From: Oxyruncus cristatus
Lineage: Eukaryota; Chordata; Aves; Passeriformes; Cotingidae
Direction: 5' to 3'
NCBI GenBank assembly: GCA_013399855.1
Contig: VXAY01004354.1
Location: 798,916 to 862,915 of the forward strand
Length of the DNA stretch: 64,000 nt
Below the pieces are notes generated by a model. The model was not told the origin of the DNA. It saw nothing but the letters and a program-made list of their open reading frames with translations, and did no database searches. Below are positions 28,501 to 41,999 of the stretch, one piece after another. Numbering within the stretch: position 1 is the stretch's first letter; the number at the start of each line of letters is the position of its first letter. A program made the position numbers and the translations under genes.

Positions 28501-31500
28501 CTTCTTAGCTGATGCTAATATTCCCACTCACTCATATCCATGTTTTTACCATCTAAGGCCTTAAACGAAGACTGAGGGAAAACCATAGGGGAGAGACTAT
28601 TGAAGAAATGGAAGAACAAGCAAATGTAATTTCTCACAGCAATACTATCTGAGTCCATTTGCAGAGCCTCCCTTATGATATCCGCCATGATGCCTGCTGC
28701 ACAAACTCTTCTGTTTGTTAGCCTTGTGCTAGGGAATTCTTCCTGCAATACAGGAAGCAGGTTCTAGAATTTCTTCTGGAATTTGGGTCATCCCAGCAGA
28801 AAGGCAAACAGCAGGAGCTCCTTAAGCTCACAGTGAAGCAGCATTCCATGCTGTCACTTTGTAAAGTCTCTATTTGACACCTGCAGTAATTCCAAGAGAG
28901 CTCCTCCTCTGGCTCAGTCCTGAAGCCAATGGCACTACTTTGGCCCTGAGAAACACCAGTCCCTTGCTTCCAGTTTCCACTGTTGCTGAGCTGTCACCAA
29001 GAGGTCCTGACTGACTAAACCAGAGGCTGACACTATCACAGAGGGGGGACAATGTCCATAAAAAAGGCAGCAAAAGCTCCAACCTCCAAGCTAAATGCAG
29101 TTCTTATCATGTCCAGCACAGCACAAGCAGGGACTGGATCACACCTCATGCATGGGGAACACATCTCGGTGAAAGCAGCTGAGTAATGGCTCCTGGTCCA
29201 GGTCCTAACTGCTGGGATTCCTAAGGACTGCAAGGATCTCTCAGGTCACACTGAATTCTGATCTGATAACTCATTCTCCCATGGGAATCACATTGCCAAA
29301 TCTCCCCCTCCTCCCCCCTGGAACCTCTGAATAGTTGCACATATGCAGAAGCTGAAACCTGACCCAGGTCACTCCTAGAAACTCAGTAAGACCTCTCACA
29401 GGTCCTGAATGTGCAGGATCAAGCTGAGGGCAGAGTGTAACTGCCATGGGAGGACCTGCAGGGCAGAGAACTAAAGAGCCAGAGTCCAGGGTGAGGGGAG
29501 CTGAGCAGGGGCAGCAGCAGCTGAAGAACAGAGAGACTCCGACAGCAAATCACGCTGCCCCCCTCACACAGGATGTGCATTTCTACCATTTCAACTGGTT
29601 TTGTAAAGAATTCGGACTACCCCTACAAATTCTTTCAACATTTTGCTATCCACTCAGTAGCAGCAGACATGAACACCCGTGGGTTAACGACCAGTGAGGC
29701 TTGTTCTGGGGGTTTGGCAGTGCGGCAGGAAACAGGACGGTAACACCGGGCAGCTGTCAGGAGCCAACAGCACTGTCTGTACCTGACCTTACAGGTAAGG
29801 CAAAAAAACAAAAAGTAATTTTCCATGCTGTCAGTCCCTTAATATCAGCACAAATATGTTACACAACACAGGAAGCCAAAAGCCACTACAAACTAGAACT
29901 AATTCCATAAAACTTTGCTCACCGAGATGGAACTGCTTTCTGTACGAGATGGAGAGAAAAGGGAAGGGGAAGATTCAGTGCAGCTCAGAACCCAGAACCC
30001 AGTTTTGCTTCTTCTCTGTATATGTTCAACCATACATACAATATTAATGCACCCTTTATATACAATATTAATGTAACCATGTTCTTAACTACCAAAGCAC
30101 TGGAAACAGCCTCTGTATTCAAACAGTCTGTACCACGTCAGTGTGGAGCTGAGAATCTCAAATAAAAGTAATGCAGTACAGACAGAAGTGTTATTGTTGC
30201 CCAGAGTGTAACTCAGAAAGGTTAACTCGATGGTATTTTCCCAGAAAAGCAATTTGAGCTAACCTTGTATTTTTTTCTAAATTCTCACCATGTGTGTTTT
30301 AGAGTTCACCTTTTACCTGACACTGACCCTCATTTCACTAAATATCATTTTTGGCAGAAGTCACAGGTACCTCAGACTAACATAAAGACTGAAGAATATT
30401 GGTGCTTAATTACGGCTATAAAACACCTGCCTAAAAAACCAGGGGAATAAAAAGGAAAAATGTGTTTGTTAGTTTTCAAACAGGTGTTATTTCTCTGGGA
30501 CAGAAGCTGAAATATAAAAGATCCAAATAGTAACTATGAAAATATTCTGTAGCTTTTTTTCTACTGATTGTTTTTGAAGAGCTATAGTCACATGTGCAAA
30601 GTGAAAAAAACCAATTATTTTTGTTAACTTGGTTAATTTTTGACATTTCAAGATAGTATTTTAGGATATTCTTTGTTGGGAGAGGATAAAAGTATTCCAT
30701 AAAGTTCAGAATTATATAGAACTTGCAACAAGACTACCAATGTAATGCCACCAGGTTTTCAACAAAAATATCATTCTAAGAAAAAAAATGTCCACATTCA
30801 GAGTCTTGGATTTAAGCTGTTCTGGTGTCTCTTCAGCCAAATGTGGCAGATGATATATCTAAAGTAAACCAACATAAAAACACCCCAACAAACCCATTAC
30901 TGGGAACCTAAAAAAACTGGAAGTAACAGTCAAATGTAATAAATTTTTAATTAATGGATGATTTTGTTAGGGTGAAGACTTCTCAGATCAACCCATCAAC
31001 AGGCACATAGGAGTCAATCTATCTGATAAGTAAGGGACTGATATCTGTTATTTATCCCATAAATACCAGATGTGGCAATTCTTACAGCTTTCCTACTGTA
31101 AGAAGGGGGATAATACTCATCTTTTTTTGACAGAAACTCCCCTCAAATGCCTACAGGGCACTGCAAAAATGACTGAAGTCAAAGTATTGTTACAGTGCAT
31201 CTGTTGGCAGAAGCAGTTTATTGAATGCTGTACTTGATTTTGGTTTCGAAACACTAACAAGAATGGAAGTTGTCACCGTGCACCAACGGGAAACAACCTT
31301 TGAACGCAAACCTTGTTCAGCTGCCCAGCCCATCAGGCTGGACAGAGCCTCTCTGAAACCCATGGAGCCACGCCAGCTGAACCCAAGTCAGGACACAGCC
31401 TTGTGTTTAACAGGTTTCACATGTCTAATGTTTTAATACAAGTATACGTAAAAAAAGAAGAGACTATCCTTTATTATTAAAGACTAGTGCTGTGGCTGGT

Positions 31501-33745
31501 GAGCTGAGCAGGGGTAACACTGCAGCCTGAGCAGTCAGCCCAGCCCAGCACACACCCCCCGGGCACCATCCCACCGCCCCTGCCCAACCTCGGCTCCTGA
31601 TGCCAAGAGCAGCACAAGGCTGGTTTGAAACAAAAGTAAATCAAGCCAAGGAGATCAAACCAAACACCTCACACAGGAAGAGTGTTAAGATTTATCGAGC
31701 TTGTAAAACACTATCACCCAGATAGCTGAACATGTAGAAGACACAGGAGAGGTGCTGCTCAGCAGCGACTTAGAAACTGCCTGCACTGTGCCTGTGAGCT
31801 GATCAAAAGGCAACCAGCGCCAAGACTCCCAGGGCTGAGGACAGCGTAACAACCAGCCTGCACTACTCACCTCAAAAGCTAGAGAAGCAAACCCAAATAT
31901 ACCTACACAGACCGCTCTTCTCTCTTTAGTACAACCAGAGCAGCACCTCTGAAAACCAGCCATGGCCACACCCACGGCTCCCACTACTCAAAGCCAGAGA
32001 CAACTTCCAACTGGAAAAGCTATGGCTTATTTTGTAATATTCATTACAACAAAAGGTTGAACAGGATGATACACAGCACTCAGCCAGTCCTCACTGAAAC
32101 ACAGCTCCAGAGAGCTGTATTTCACTGCTGTGCCTGAGCAATCCTGACAGACAGCAGAGCACGGAGTGCCTTTTGCTGTGTGTGTACTCTTCACAATCAA
32201 ATGCACTATAGAATACTAAAGATAAAATCATTATATATTCTGTGTAAGGCTCAATGTACAGCTTTCATCTTTCATTTAAACACTATGTAATTAATTCTAG
32301 TATGTCAGGGAGGAATTTGGTCCTCAGTATATTTAATGAAAATTCATACAAATAACCTTACATTAATTCTTAACTGTGCATATTTAGCTATTCAACCATT
32401 TTATTTTATATACAAGCTACTCTAAAAACCTCAATACTAATTATTTATGAACTAAATCTCCCCTCACCCAGTGGCAATGAGCTGAGTGTACACAGATCCA
32501 GTCTGGGGTCATTTACAGGGCTCTTTTCCATAAGAGTCACGTAGACTCCAGTAACTTAAAACTCTTTTATTAAGTTTTCTTGGAAGTGGTTGGACCTTAA
32601 GCCATTACACTGCAGAAAACTCATGCTTCATCAGTTTTGTGGGTAAGGAATTTCATTCTGAAGCTATTAATCAGGCACTTTGCACAAAGTCATTCAGAAA
32701 AAGTGAAGGTGAACTTGTCCTTTTCCTGTAAAAATAGGTAAGCACAACTCCCCTCTCCCCACCCAGCCGCTGTTCAGAGGATAACAACCTACAGCTCCTC
32801 CCAGCCATGGTCAGACTTTTAGCCTAACCAGTGCAGGCTGCTCCTTTCACACCAAGTCCCCAATTCTGGCATCTACACAGACAACACCATGGCAGCCGTT
32901 CCCAGCAAAACAGTGCTAACAACACATAACAGAACGTGGAGTCTGCCCCAACACAGCTCAGCGCAAGTGGGATTGTAAAACAGGCTGGTGTAACTGGGAA
33001 ACATCTTGGAGAGTCCCCACAGCCCAGAGCTTCTGAATTGAGCAATGTTTTCTTAGGAAGCAGACCTTCACAAACGGCACTATTGCTTCTGCATGACTTA
33101 CCTTGTGCGTCAGAGGGATTTGCCAGCTGAAGTAATTTAGAGACATTAAGTAGTTTATCATTGCACATTTAAACAGTTAAAGAACGCATATCAAGCAAGA
33201 CAATATTTGGAAATCTAAAGCTACCCACAAAGCCAGTTTGCATCATTAAAATAAAGTCTATCAATTCACTACACATGAGAAACAAATTATGAAGTCCTCC
33301 CTCCACAAACAATAAGGCTTCGCAGGAGGGAAATTCCTGCTTTTCATGCTGCTCCCTCTATTCAAAGTCCAACTATTTCTAATGGAAATTTTGTTTGCTA
33401 TGGAGATTATGATTCAGCCCTCTTTTTCAGTCACCAGCACATCACCATACTTACAACAAGCGCACAGATTCAGAGATGGGCGTGAAGATCTCTGTTTAGG
33501 GTTTGCACTCAATTATGCACATAGTTTTTAAAGGATCCCATGAGCTAAGAGGAAGTAAAAGCAACTTCTGAGCCAAGGCTCTGAAGTCTGAGCTACCAAA
33601 TTACTCGATGAAGCATCACAACTCTGGGGTATCAGGAGACGAGCTACGGAATGAAACGCTGACAACACACACGATGCACCTGGAGCGGGAGATGCTGCTC
33701 CAGGTGAACTGCAGGGAAGGGCAGAGGAGCAGGCAGGGCCGTTAC
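22560..33745. other. Non-coding: ARVCF intron, no gene seen
   Basis: From the CpG island to the ARVCF donor at 33745. No exon recognised on either strand. A G/T-rich low-complexity tract lies at 26517-26583, and a near-duplicate TACAATATTAATG occurs at 30037-30049 and 30061-30073. Open frames at 28515-29233 on the minus strand looked vaguely protein-like but match no family I know. Confidence 0.55.
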
Positions 33746-33961
33746 CTGCAGGACGAGCTGCTGCCAGGCGGTTGCCAGTGGCTGGCCATTGCCAATGTTG
33801 CAGATGCTCATTCTGTCTGCGGGCTGACCGGCACGCTCCAGCTGCAGGGACACATTGCGCCGCTCCTCCTCCAGCGCGCGGGTGAGCCGCTCGAAACGAG
33901 CCTCCTGCTCTTTAACAGACGCTAAAATGCTGGCAGCAGACCTGATATCATAGTCATCCAT
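33746..33961 (-). CDS. ARVCF: ARVCF first coding exon (N-terminal 72 residues)
   Basis: Start-codon exon of an armadillo-repeat catenin that in other vertebrates binds the juxtamembrane part of classical cadherins at adherens junctions and also occurs in the nucleus. The 72 residues begin MDDYDIRSAASILASVKEQE; residues about 10-45 form a charged heptad-rich coiled coil (ASVKEQEARFERLTRALEEE), the N-terminal signature of the p120 family. The later GQPLATAWQQLVLQ stretch matches ARVCF better than CTNND1, CTNND2 or PKP4, judged from memory of those families. The ATG has G at -3 and G at +4. The last codon (Gln) ends exactly at a CAG|GTAACG donor, a phase-0 exon end. The frame stays open 14 codons upstream of the ATG, but that runs through the splice acceptor and is not taken as coding. 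The armadillo repeats must lie on exons at lower coordinates outside the window. The exon is intact. Opposite-strand open frames here are shadows. Confidence 0.93.
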
Positions 33962-33983
33962 GACTGCTCTCAAACGCTCCTGC

Positions 33984-34020
33984 CTGTTAACTGACCAGGG
34001 CAAACGGACAGGGGGCAGGC
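33984..34020 (-). other. Splice acceptor and pyrimidine tract of the ARVCF start exon
   Basis: Read on the minus strand, a C/T-rich run (GCCTGCCCCCTGTCCGTTTG) is followed by two possible AG acceptors 7 bases apart: one giving an exon start at 33990, the other at 33983. Both lie 22-29 bases upstream of the ATG, so the choice changes only the 5' UTR. Its presence shows that at least one non-coding exon lies further up, at higher coordinates. Confidence 0.7.
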
Positions 34021-37000
34021 AAAGGGTGGGGAGGGCACAGGTCAGAGGTTAAAAATAAAAATGCACATCGTTAGTCACCCCACTAAAATACGGTTCACTC
34101 TAAGAAGCAAACTGCAGTGGTCTTTGAAAAGCAGCCATCTTTCCATCCATTAACTTGACTTTAAATTAAGAGTAATTAATCTAAGACTTCCCTTTTCAAA
34201 AAATACAAAAAACATACGCTCACCTTCGAGAAAATTTGTATTTAATTCCTTTGATCTTTTTGCTAAAATTGCTCTGACAAGGGTTTTCATCCCTCTCGCA
34301 AAGCTAATTTCACTGTGCAAATAATGATGTACTTAAAAGAAATATATAAAAAAGGATATGGCTTTGGAGGGAATGAGGAACATTCTCTCTACAGACACCT
34401 GGAATTTCCGTCTTTAACAGCATAAGTGAGAAGATTAACATTTTTAAGGACAGGAACATCATGGTACAAGAAAACAGTCGTGTCCATTTTTCCCACCCCC
34501 CTGCCCAAACTTAACAGACAGTAGCTGAAAATACTTTTTATTTTTAAATTGTAGCAGCACACTAATATGGAAAACATTTTTAAATGCAGAGTGTGCAACT
34601 GCAGTTGAAATGTGCTGGATGATTTCAGCCGATGGAACGGCCCTTCATGCAGCTGCTCGCTAATAATGCAAATGAAAAAGCCAAAATCAAACATCTTCCA
34701 TGGAAAACACACAAGGCTCCTTGTCTCTCAATGCAGGAAAAAGAACTCAGGAACCAGCTATATAGGATATAGCTTCTGCCTTGTGTCTTCTCTAGCAGGG
34801 TTATGAAGTACCCCATTTAAAACCCTCCCTCCAGCTGTATGGTGCATGCAGTAGAACTCCCCACTGATCCACAGATCTGGGATGTGAACATCATTTAAAC
34901 CGTTTTCCTAAGAGTATGAAATCAGCAACACAATATAAGCATAAAGGATGGCTTCACCAGAACCCTTTCAATAAAGAAGTAACCAGTTTACTACTGGACT
35001 AAAGCACCTCTGAGATGAGCAGAGGCAGAATCGTCTCGAGTTCCTGTAATTCAAGAACTCTTCATATTCTGTGCTCAGAGTTAAGTCCTGAGAAATTGTC
35101 CCTTGATATGCTGCCAAAGATTCTTTGTTTTCCATCTATCAACAAGGATTTCCATGAGCACAGATAGTTCCAAGCCCTGGTTTCCTGACGCTTTGCAATT
35201 CATCGTTCAGTGCCTTCAGACAATGCGCACGCTCCTGACTGATGCATTTTCCATGAGCGTTACATTTATCAGATCCCTCTCCTGTGCAGATTCTTTGGTA
35301 GTGACTGATACCGTGGTCACGGACTGGGATGTTCCCAAAGGAGGAATATTAGTAGGTATTAAGCTGCATATTTTCACTGTGTTGGAAACTCCTAAGTAGG
35401 CCCGAGGTCTCCTTTCTTTTGTCATATATGGCCGAAATCATCCCATGGGCCCCAAAGATACTGGGGCAGAAGTAAGAGACCCCAGCCCCATGACATACAC
35501 CTTGACTTCATGGGAAACAACCTGCCAGTAGCTCTGTGTTCATTGGTAGCTCTTACAGAGTTGCTGAAGGGATCGGGGTTAATACGAAATCATGTTGGGA
35601 TCAGTGTAAGGATTACCATGTATTAATCTCATACTATTTACACATAACCATGACCTGAGCCTTTCGCTTTTGCAGACCAGGAGGCAGAAGTGACTTTTCT
35701 CATTTGTGCATTGATTTAAGTTCTATTTAGATTCTGAAAGAAAACCAAAAGCCTCCAAAGGGTTCTCCAGATGTCACAAATTAGTCAAATACAGACCAAG
35801 CTGTCAACTTCTGAGACCTTCCACTAGATTATTAAAAGTTGGTAAAGCCTTCAGAGACCACACTGTTTTCTGCAAAGGAGAATCACAACCATCTAAAAGG
35901 ACAGCATGATTCCCAGGAAGACTCACCTGCTCCATCTCAGTGTGATTAGCGCTGGCACAGCTGCACATGAACACAGCCAGACTTTCTGGACCTCAGCTGC
36001 CTCGTGTGCAGCCAACTTGCACATTTCTGCTCTTGCACAGATGGAGGCAGCTCTGTTTTTTGTCCTTCCTCCCAGGAGTCCAGACATGGCTCCTTGGAGT
36101 GTGAAAGAACCGGGACTTCACAGACCCAGGCACTAACCCTATTTTGGGAAAAACATCCCTGGGGGGACATTTCTAACTCTGTGTTCTTAAAGACAGCTCC
36201 TGGGTTACTCACTGTCACCGCCCTCACAGAGGAGCAGAGGAACACACCGCTACAGATCCAGACGCACCTCCGACAAGGGGATGCTCCAGGCCCAAGAAAA
36301 GGGTCTGGGTGGGTCAGGGATGGACGAATGGAGACAGGCTCCTCAGAGGTGCTGCGGAGTAGGAGCCCAGGTTTCCTCAGTCACACCCTGCAGGGGCCCA
36401 TCTTCCAGGGAATTCGCTGTCTGCAGCTAAAACTGCTTTTTCTCACATGCAACCATGTGAGAAACAACACAGAAGTCACCTTTTGGGGGTCCCAGAGGCT
36501 GGATGTTTCTCTGGACTGATTTCAAAAAGTGAATCCAGTGGGGATAACAAGATGTAACCTACAGTAGCTAAATTTAAAACAAGCAGGTTCCCTTTAAAAT
36601 ATATAATACAAGCATCTCTTCTAAGGAAAAGCATTACCAGTAGTGCATGAAAAAATCTAGAAGCCCCTCTTCTGAAGCAGTTACAGTTTTAATAATAAAA
36701 ATCACAGCTGATGACTGAGCTGATATATCAACTTTCAAGTCACATTCTGAGAATGTGACAAAGATTCCATTCAGAAAATCCTTAATGAGATAAAAGACCT
36801 TGATGCCACACAACAGAACGTAGAAAATTTGGCTTCTATAAATGGTACAAATCTCTAGGGAGATCTCCATGCAGAAAATATAGTGTTAACCTCCTTGCAA
36901 CCATAAATATTGTGCTTCTCTCCTCTGTGCAAAGAAAGACACAGGCAGAAAATAAACTGTATGAATTTTCAGATGTACAATTAGTGACCATAAAAATCCT

Positions 37001-40000
37001 AATTGCTATGCAGAAACAGCAGCAGGACCAATAAATGCCTTTTAAGAACTCTTGGACAAAGAAAGACTTCTGCATTTCAAATGTTTTATTAGCAGATAAA
37101 TACTTGCTTGCTGTTGATTGCACTCCTAATTATTTACCCAGGGTTTCAACAATTTACATTATCAGCAGTCTAGACCAGAGGAGAAAAATACAAGTACTGA
37201 CTCATGAGTCAGTTACTGGGGCTGCCACTTGCAATTTGCTACCATTTGTAGATAAATTACAGTGCATTGAAAAGGGTATCAATAAAAGAAAATATCAGAC
37301 CTACAGCAGCCAGGTAAAAATTATTCCTTAGGTTGCATTTCTAAACACAGGAAAGAGTTGCCTTCAGAGTGTCAAAGGCTATGCTGACAGCAGCAAATCT
37401 CTCCTGCCTACGTGCCTCGAAATACATTAGTGTTGCACTGGAGTTGGAGCAAAGGACGAGGATCTGATTTTTCTGACAGCTCCTATGAAAAACTGATGGA
37501 CTGAAAGGCCTCTTCTAAGCCAACACAGCTTGAGTGCTCAGAAAGGATGAAAATCCCCCCAGTGCGAGGGCCAGAACGGGAGTCCCCCAGTTCATGCCCA
37601 GTCTGGGGCTCCTGGAAGCACTGCCGTGCCTGTGGTCACTTGGTACTCCCCCAAAAAGCGAGTCAGCTCTGCACACTAATTTTGCTAATGTAGTCAAGAG
37701 CTTGTCAAGAGCCCTTCAGATGAAGAGGGGTCAAGTTCTGTGAGATTTGAGTACCTAAATCCTAACAGCCCTGGAGAACCTCAAATGCCTTGCACTTTTC
37801 AAAGGACTCTGCCCTCCTGAAGCACTCAGGGACTTGAGTGAGCCGAGTTTGGAGAGAGCAGTGTCCACCAGGCAGCTACAGAACACCACAGAGGCGGCTC
37901 TGAGCACGGGGGAAGTGCTCTCAGGGCACACAGGAGATTCTTTGGGTCCACCATTCTGAATGCTGAGCACGGCTGTCCCACAGCCCAGCCCAGCTCAAGT
38001 CTACCTGGCCCTGCTGGGAAGAGGGGCACTACAGGGAGCAACAAGAACCTTGTACAGCTCATGCAGCTCAGCAGTTGCAGGAGCAAGCACGAAGGCCTGT
38101 GAGCATGCACGGAAACAGCAGCTACGTGCTGCTGCAGGAGAAAACCATCAGGATAAAAGCACAGATGGGGCTTGAGAGTACGTATGGAACTGAGGCATAA
38201 CGTGCTGATGACATTTCCAGCCTTGAGTGCCACAGGAGATGAGCAGCATAACGTGACTGTTCCCCCATGCAACACCAGAAAGCATGCAGAGAAAACTGAG
38301 CCATACACACCTAGAGAGGTACCCGGGCCTGAGGGTTAGAGCTGCTGTGACATCACCCACTAAGCCTAGAACGGGACAGATAAAGCAGGAGAGCAGCCTG
38401 AAGCAGAACCAGCTACAAGAGAGAGGAAAGAGAAGACAGAGTTAGTTAATAAGGTACTATATTACAGCCTCTTCTGTACTGTCATTTCACAAATTCTTCT
38501 CACTATGTTATAGAAATTATTTATTACACTGTTTTTCTCCTAACTTGGAGGAAAGAGAAACAATATTCAGAGAAGCCATTCCTGAGACTCCTAAGGAAAA
38601 AAAAACCCACCCTAATTAATCTGATTTGTGATCAATACTTGCCTGTTTCTGTGAGATTTACTGTTGATGTCCTAAATCAGGAAAAGCTCTAGACTGGAAT
38701 GAGGATGATTGAATGCTGCAAACTGGATACTGGAGCCAGACAATTTAAAACACAGCAACCTCACATGATGCTCTCAGAAATGAGAACTGTTATTTAGGCA
38801 GGCAACTGAAACCCCATGTCAGAAGTACAAGCTCCAAACGGCTCAAGATCATTGTTAGAAAGGGGACATTAATTTCTAAAAGATGCCCACTGCACAACAG
38901 CTTACAGCCACTTTCTTTGTTCTACCTGTCTGTAAATCTGATCCTACACAAAACCAAAGGGAAAGAAGCTTTTGGGATATCAGGTTGTCTGTGTAGCTCT
39001 GTAAACCTCTGATCTATTTTGTCTTAAAACATTTAGCATCAAAACTTCTCTGGGCCAGTGACAGTCAATTTAGTCCCTGTTTTTCTGGAGAACATACAGC
39101 ACAGAATCCCTCTGGCAAAGGCATGGATCTGTGAGGCAGCACAACCAGTCTTCAGCTACTACCACATCAAAAATGCTGCACCCACATGGCACAGAATGCA
39201 GAGCCAGGACAAACTCACGCTGCTGGTTCAAATGTTTCAGAACATTTTCAGAGAGGAATGTTGGCCCAGCAGGTTTTATGCTTGACCAGGTAGTGTCTGC
39301 CTTCCTGAAGCCAGCATAAACACCATTTCTTGTGTTTCAGCCAAATTACCAGAAATACGATCCTTTTTTTGCATGGATCCAACCTCAAAGGGCATGGGAC
39401 CATTGTGCCAGAAAACTCATTTTGTCTTAAACTAAACCACAGTAAATTCTATGCTCAAAACTTAGTAGATATAACAAAACTGTGCAAAGATATGCCCAAA
39501 GATGAAAGTCAGGAGGCAGGATGAGAAAAAAGCTAATTCTCAAGCAAATGGCCAGAGGGAATAAATTAGGTATAATTCAGTTTCTGCAGACAAAAGAGTA
39601 CACCTTTGAAAAAAAGAATTTATATATATATATATATATATGAAGAACACATTCCAGATAAACTGCTTCTCAGACCTTACGCTGAAATCTAGCTTGAGCC
39701 TGGGTCCTCCTGCTGCTCTGGCTGACTGAGTTCCAGTTTGGCCCTTACGTGACAACCTCCACCAATGAACAGCAATGAGGAATTCACAAAGAAACCTATT
39801 CCAATGCAGTTCTCTCGTAGGCACAGACAGACACACTGTGTTGGTGTCAAAAGGAACAACAAGAAAGCTGCTCAGGTGGTTTTGTTCCTTTGGGCAGAGG
39901 CAGTCTGTGAAACAAGGTTTAAACTCGGGAATGAACAAGAGCAGAGGAAAAGGTAACGGGTCCTTGAGAAGGAACTTTGGATCTTAGGGACACAGCAATG

Positions 40001-41990
40001 AACACTGCAGCTCACCAGCTCTCTTACTGCAGAAAAAAAAAGGTCAATGTGCAATATTTGTGAGGTTTTACATTAGTCAGGAACTTCATCTGAGCATCCA
40101 GCAGGAATCATTTTGCAGAAATAAATAAATTCTGCAAATAAATTTGCAGAATATCAGACTATGATCTGGGTTTGGCAACATCAACAAAAGAATCCAGACA
40201 CATCTTTGTACACACAACACAGTTCCAACACTTCACTCACTGCAGAACTGGCTCTGCTCAGCAGCACCACAGCATCTCTAATCTGATCATAATGGTTCCC
40301 AGTCAATTTAAAAATTAATGCTTTAATTAACCTCTTAGTTAAAAGCACTGAAATCATATCATAGCACCTCAGAAAAGACACAGTTCTCAGGAAAAATGAT
40401 ACGGAATTTCCCTTTATCTAATAAGATCTCTCTATTAATCAGTGCACATTTAAATGACACCAGTTATCTTTCTACAGCTTCCTTTCAGTAGAGATTCCTC
40501 ACTTCTGCAGTTTGATACTAGGAGTTTTTCAGGTTTCCCTCCGAAGTTTCATGCACTGTTTTCAGGCTTGGTGATACAGTGTCCGCTCAGCTTTAATGAT
40601 ACTGTAGCTGTGTTCCCCTAATAAGGTACATTTCAATTTCTATACTATGTTCCCAAATGGGAAGGAAAATAAATTAGAGCAATATAGAACACTTTTCTCA
40701 CAACTGCATACATATAATAGCATAAATAATTCAGTTTAATGCTCTAAAGTTCAAATTGAAATATTTTTACAGGGGCAATTTTTAAAGTAAATCTTTTAGC
40801 CTATGATTACTTTTACCCAACAGAAAAAAATCAATTTCTTCTTGAAATTTGTCATTTATAGACCAGAACAGTGTAGCAGCACCTCTGTAAATCCTGGTCT
40901 CTGGCTGCAAAGGACTTGTCTATACAGAGGAAGCTGAACTTCTCCATCACAGAGCGCTCATTATGCCACACTTCCTTCAGAGATCAGTGTTTGTGTTAAT
41001 TAAGCATAAACCAGCACAGTGAAATGGCATCACGTTATTTCACACCTACTAAGTGTCCACACTAGGGTTTAATGGGTATGTGATAGTCTATAAATTCACA
41101 CTGGGCACTGTAAATTTTCTGTGTAAACAAACAATCCTCATGGATTTCCAAGTGAGTGTCCAGGTGGAACAGTTTTTGCAAAGGCCTGGTAAAAACGAGA
41201 ACACTCAAGGCAGAGATGGCCGAGTTCTGCCTTCAGGAGGTGGCTGCTGGGTTTGAACGTACCCGCTGCAATCCCTTGCTACTGTTCTACCTCAGGGTGT
41301 TAATTCTGCCATCTTAGCCATGGCCATGAAAATATTAGCAGCATTAATACTTCATTTCTGCATACAGAGAATCAGCTTTGCATGGTTTCTACTTATGTAC
41401 TGTAGTTGGGCAGCATTTAGAAGACAGCACTTTGATCCCCAGATCAAGAACCAAGTTTGAAATAACGAGCTGAGCTGAATGCTGTGCACCAACCTCATGG
41501 AAACAATTCTGAGTATTTTGATGATTTCAGCAATTCCATTTGCTTAATACTGTACCCTATAATGATCAGGCCTATATTTACACATCCTCAAAATTTTACA
41601 TTTTTCTTTATATTTTCTGGTTTTCTACAGAAATAAAATGCAACTTGAAAATTAAAGGCAGAATGAACGAGATCATACTTTGCAATCTCTCTTGGAATAG
41701 AAATTGTAAACTTGCTCCTTCTCAAACCTCTGACACCTTTTCTTCTGCGCTGGAACTTGCCCAACATGATTGCTACCAGCTTGATTAGTTCATAGGCCGA
41801 TCACTGTAACACCCCAGAACACGTGTCCTTGCATACTAAAGCTGCTGCACGCCATTGATTTTTCAAAGGTCTCCTCCACTGAAATCAATAAGGAGTTCTG
41901 CTTGAAAATGGATTGCACTTTGTGTTCCCTTCCTGATTCATGGATATTCAGGCTTCCAAGTGTTCTGAGAGCCGCTTCTAGCAGGAGCTC
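34021..41990. other. Non-coding: upstream of ARVCF start exon
   Basis: Probably a 5' UTR intron of ARVCF. It holds a perfect 16-base AP-1 palindrome at 37197-37212, a (TA)n microsatellite at 39620-39641 and a small cluster of inverted repeats at 40112-40152. Longer open frames (36004-36519 plus, 37826-38308 minus) have no recognisable domains. No tRNA or other RNA gene seen. Confidence 0.5.
39620..39641. repeat. (TA)n microsatellite
   Basis: About eleven uninterrupted TA dinucleotides, likely to be length-polymorphic. Confidence 0.95.
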
Positions 41991-41999
41991 TGTGTATGA

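Noticed and set aside
28515..29233. Minus-strand frames and an AATAAA-containing stretch near 28440 suggesting a retroviral LTR
   Set aside because: No paired LTR, no TG...CA ends that could be matched, no primer-binding site and no recognisable gag/pol residues.
33608..33925. Plus-strand 105-codon frame
   Set aside because: It is antisense to the ARVCF exon, a shadow of the coding sequence.
36004..36519. 171-codon plus-strand open frame
   Set aside because: No recognisable family and no plausible flanking splice sites; consistent with a chance frame.
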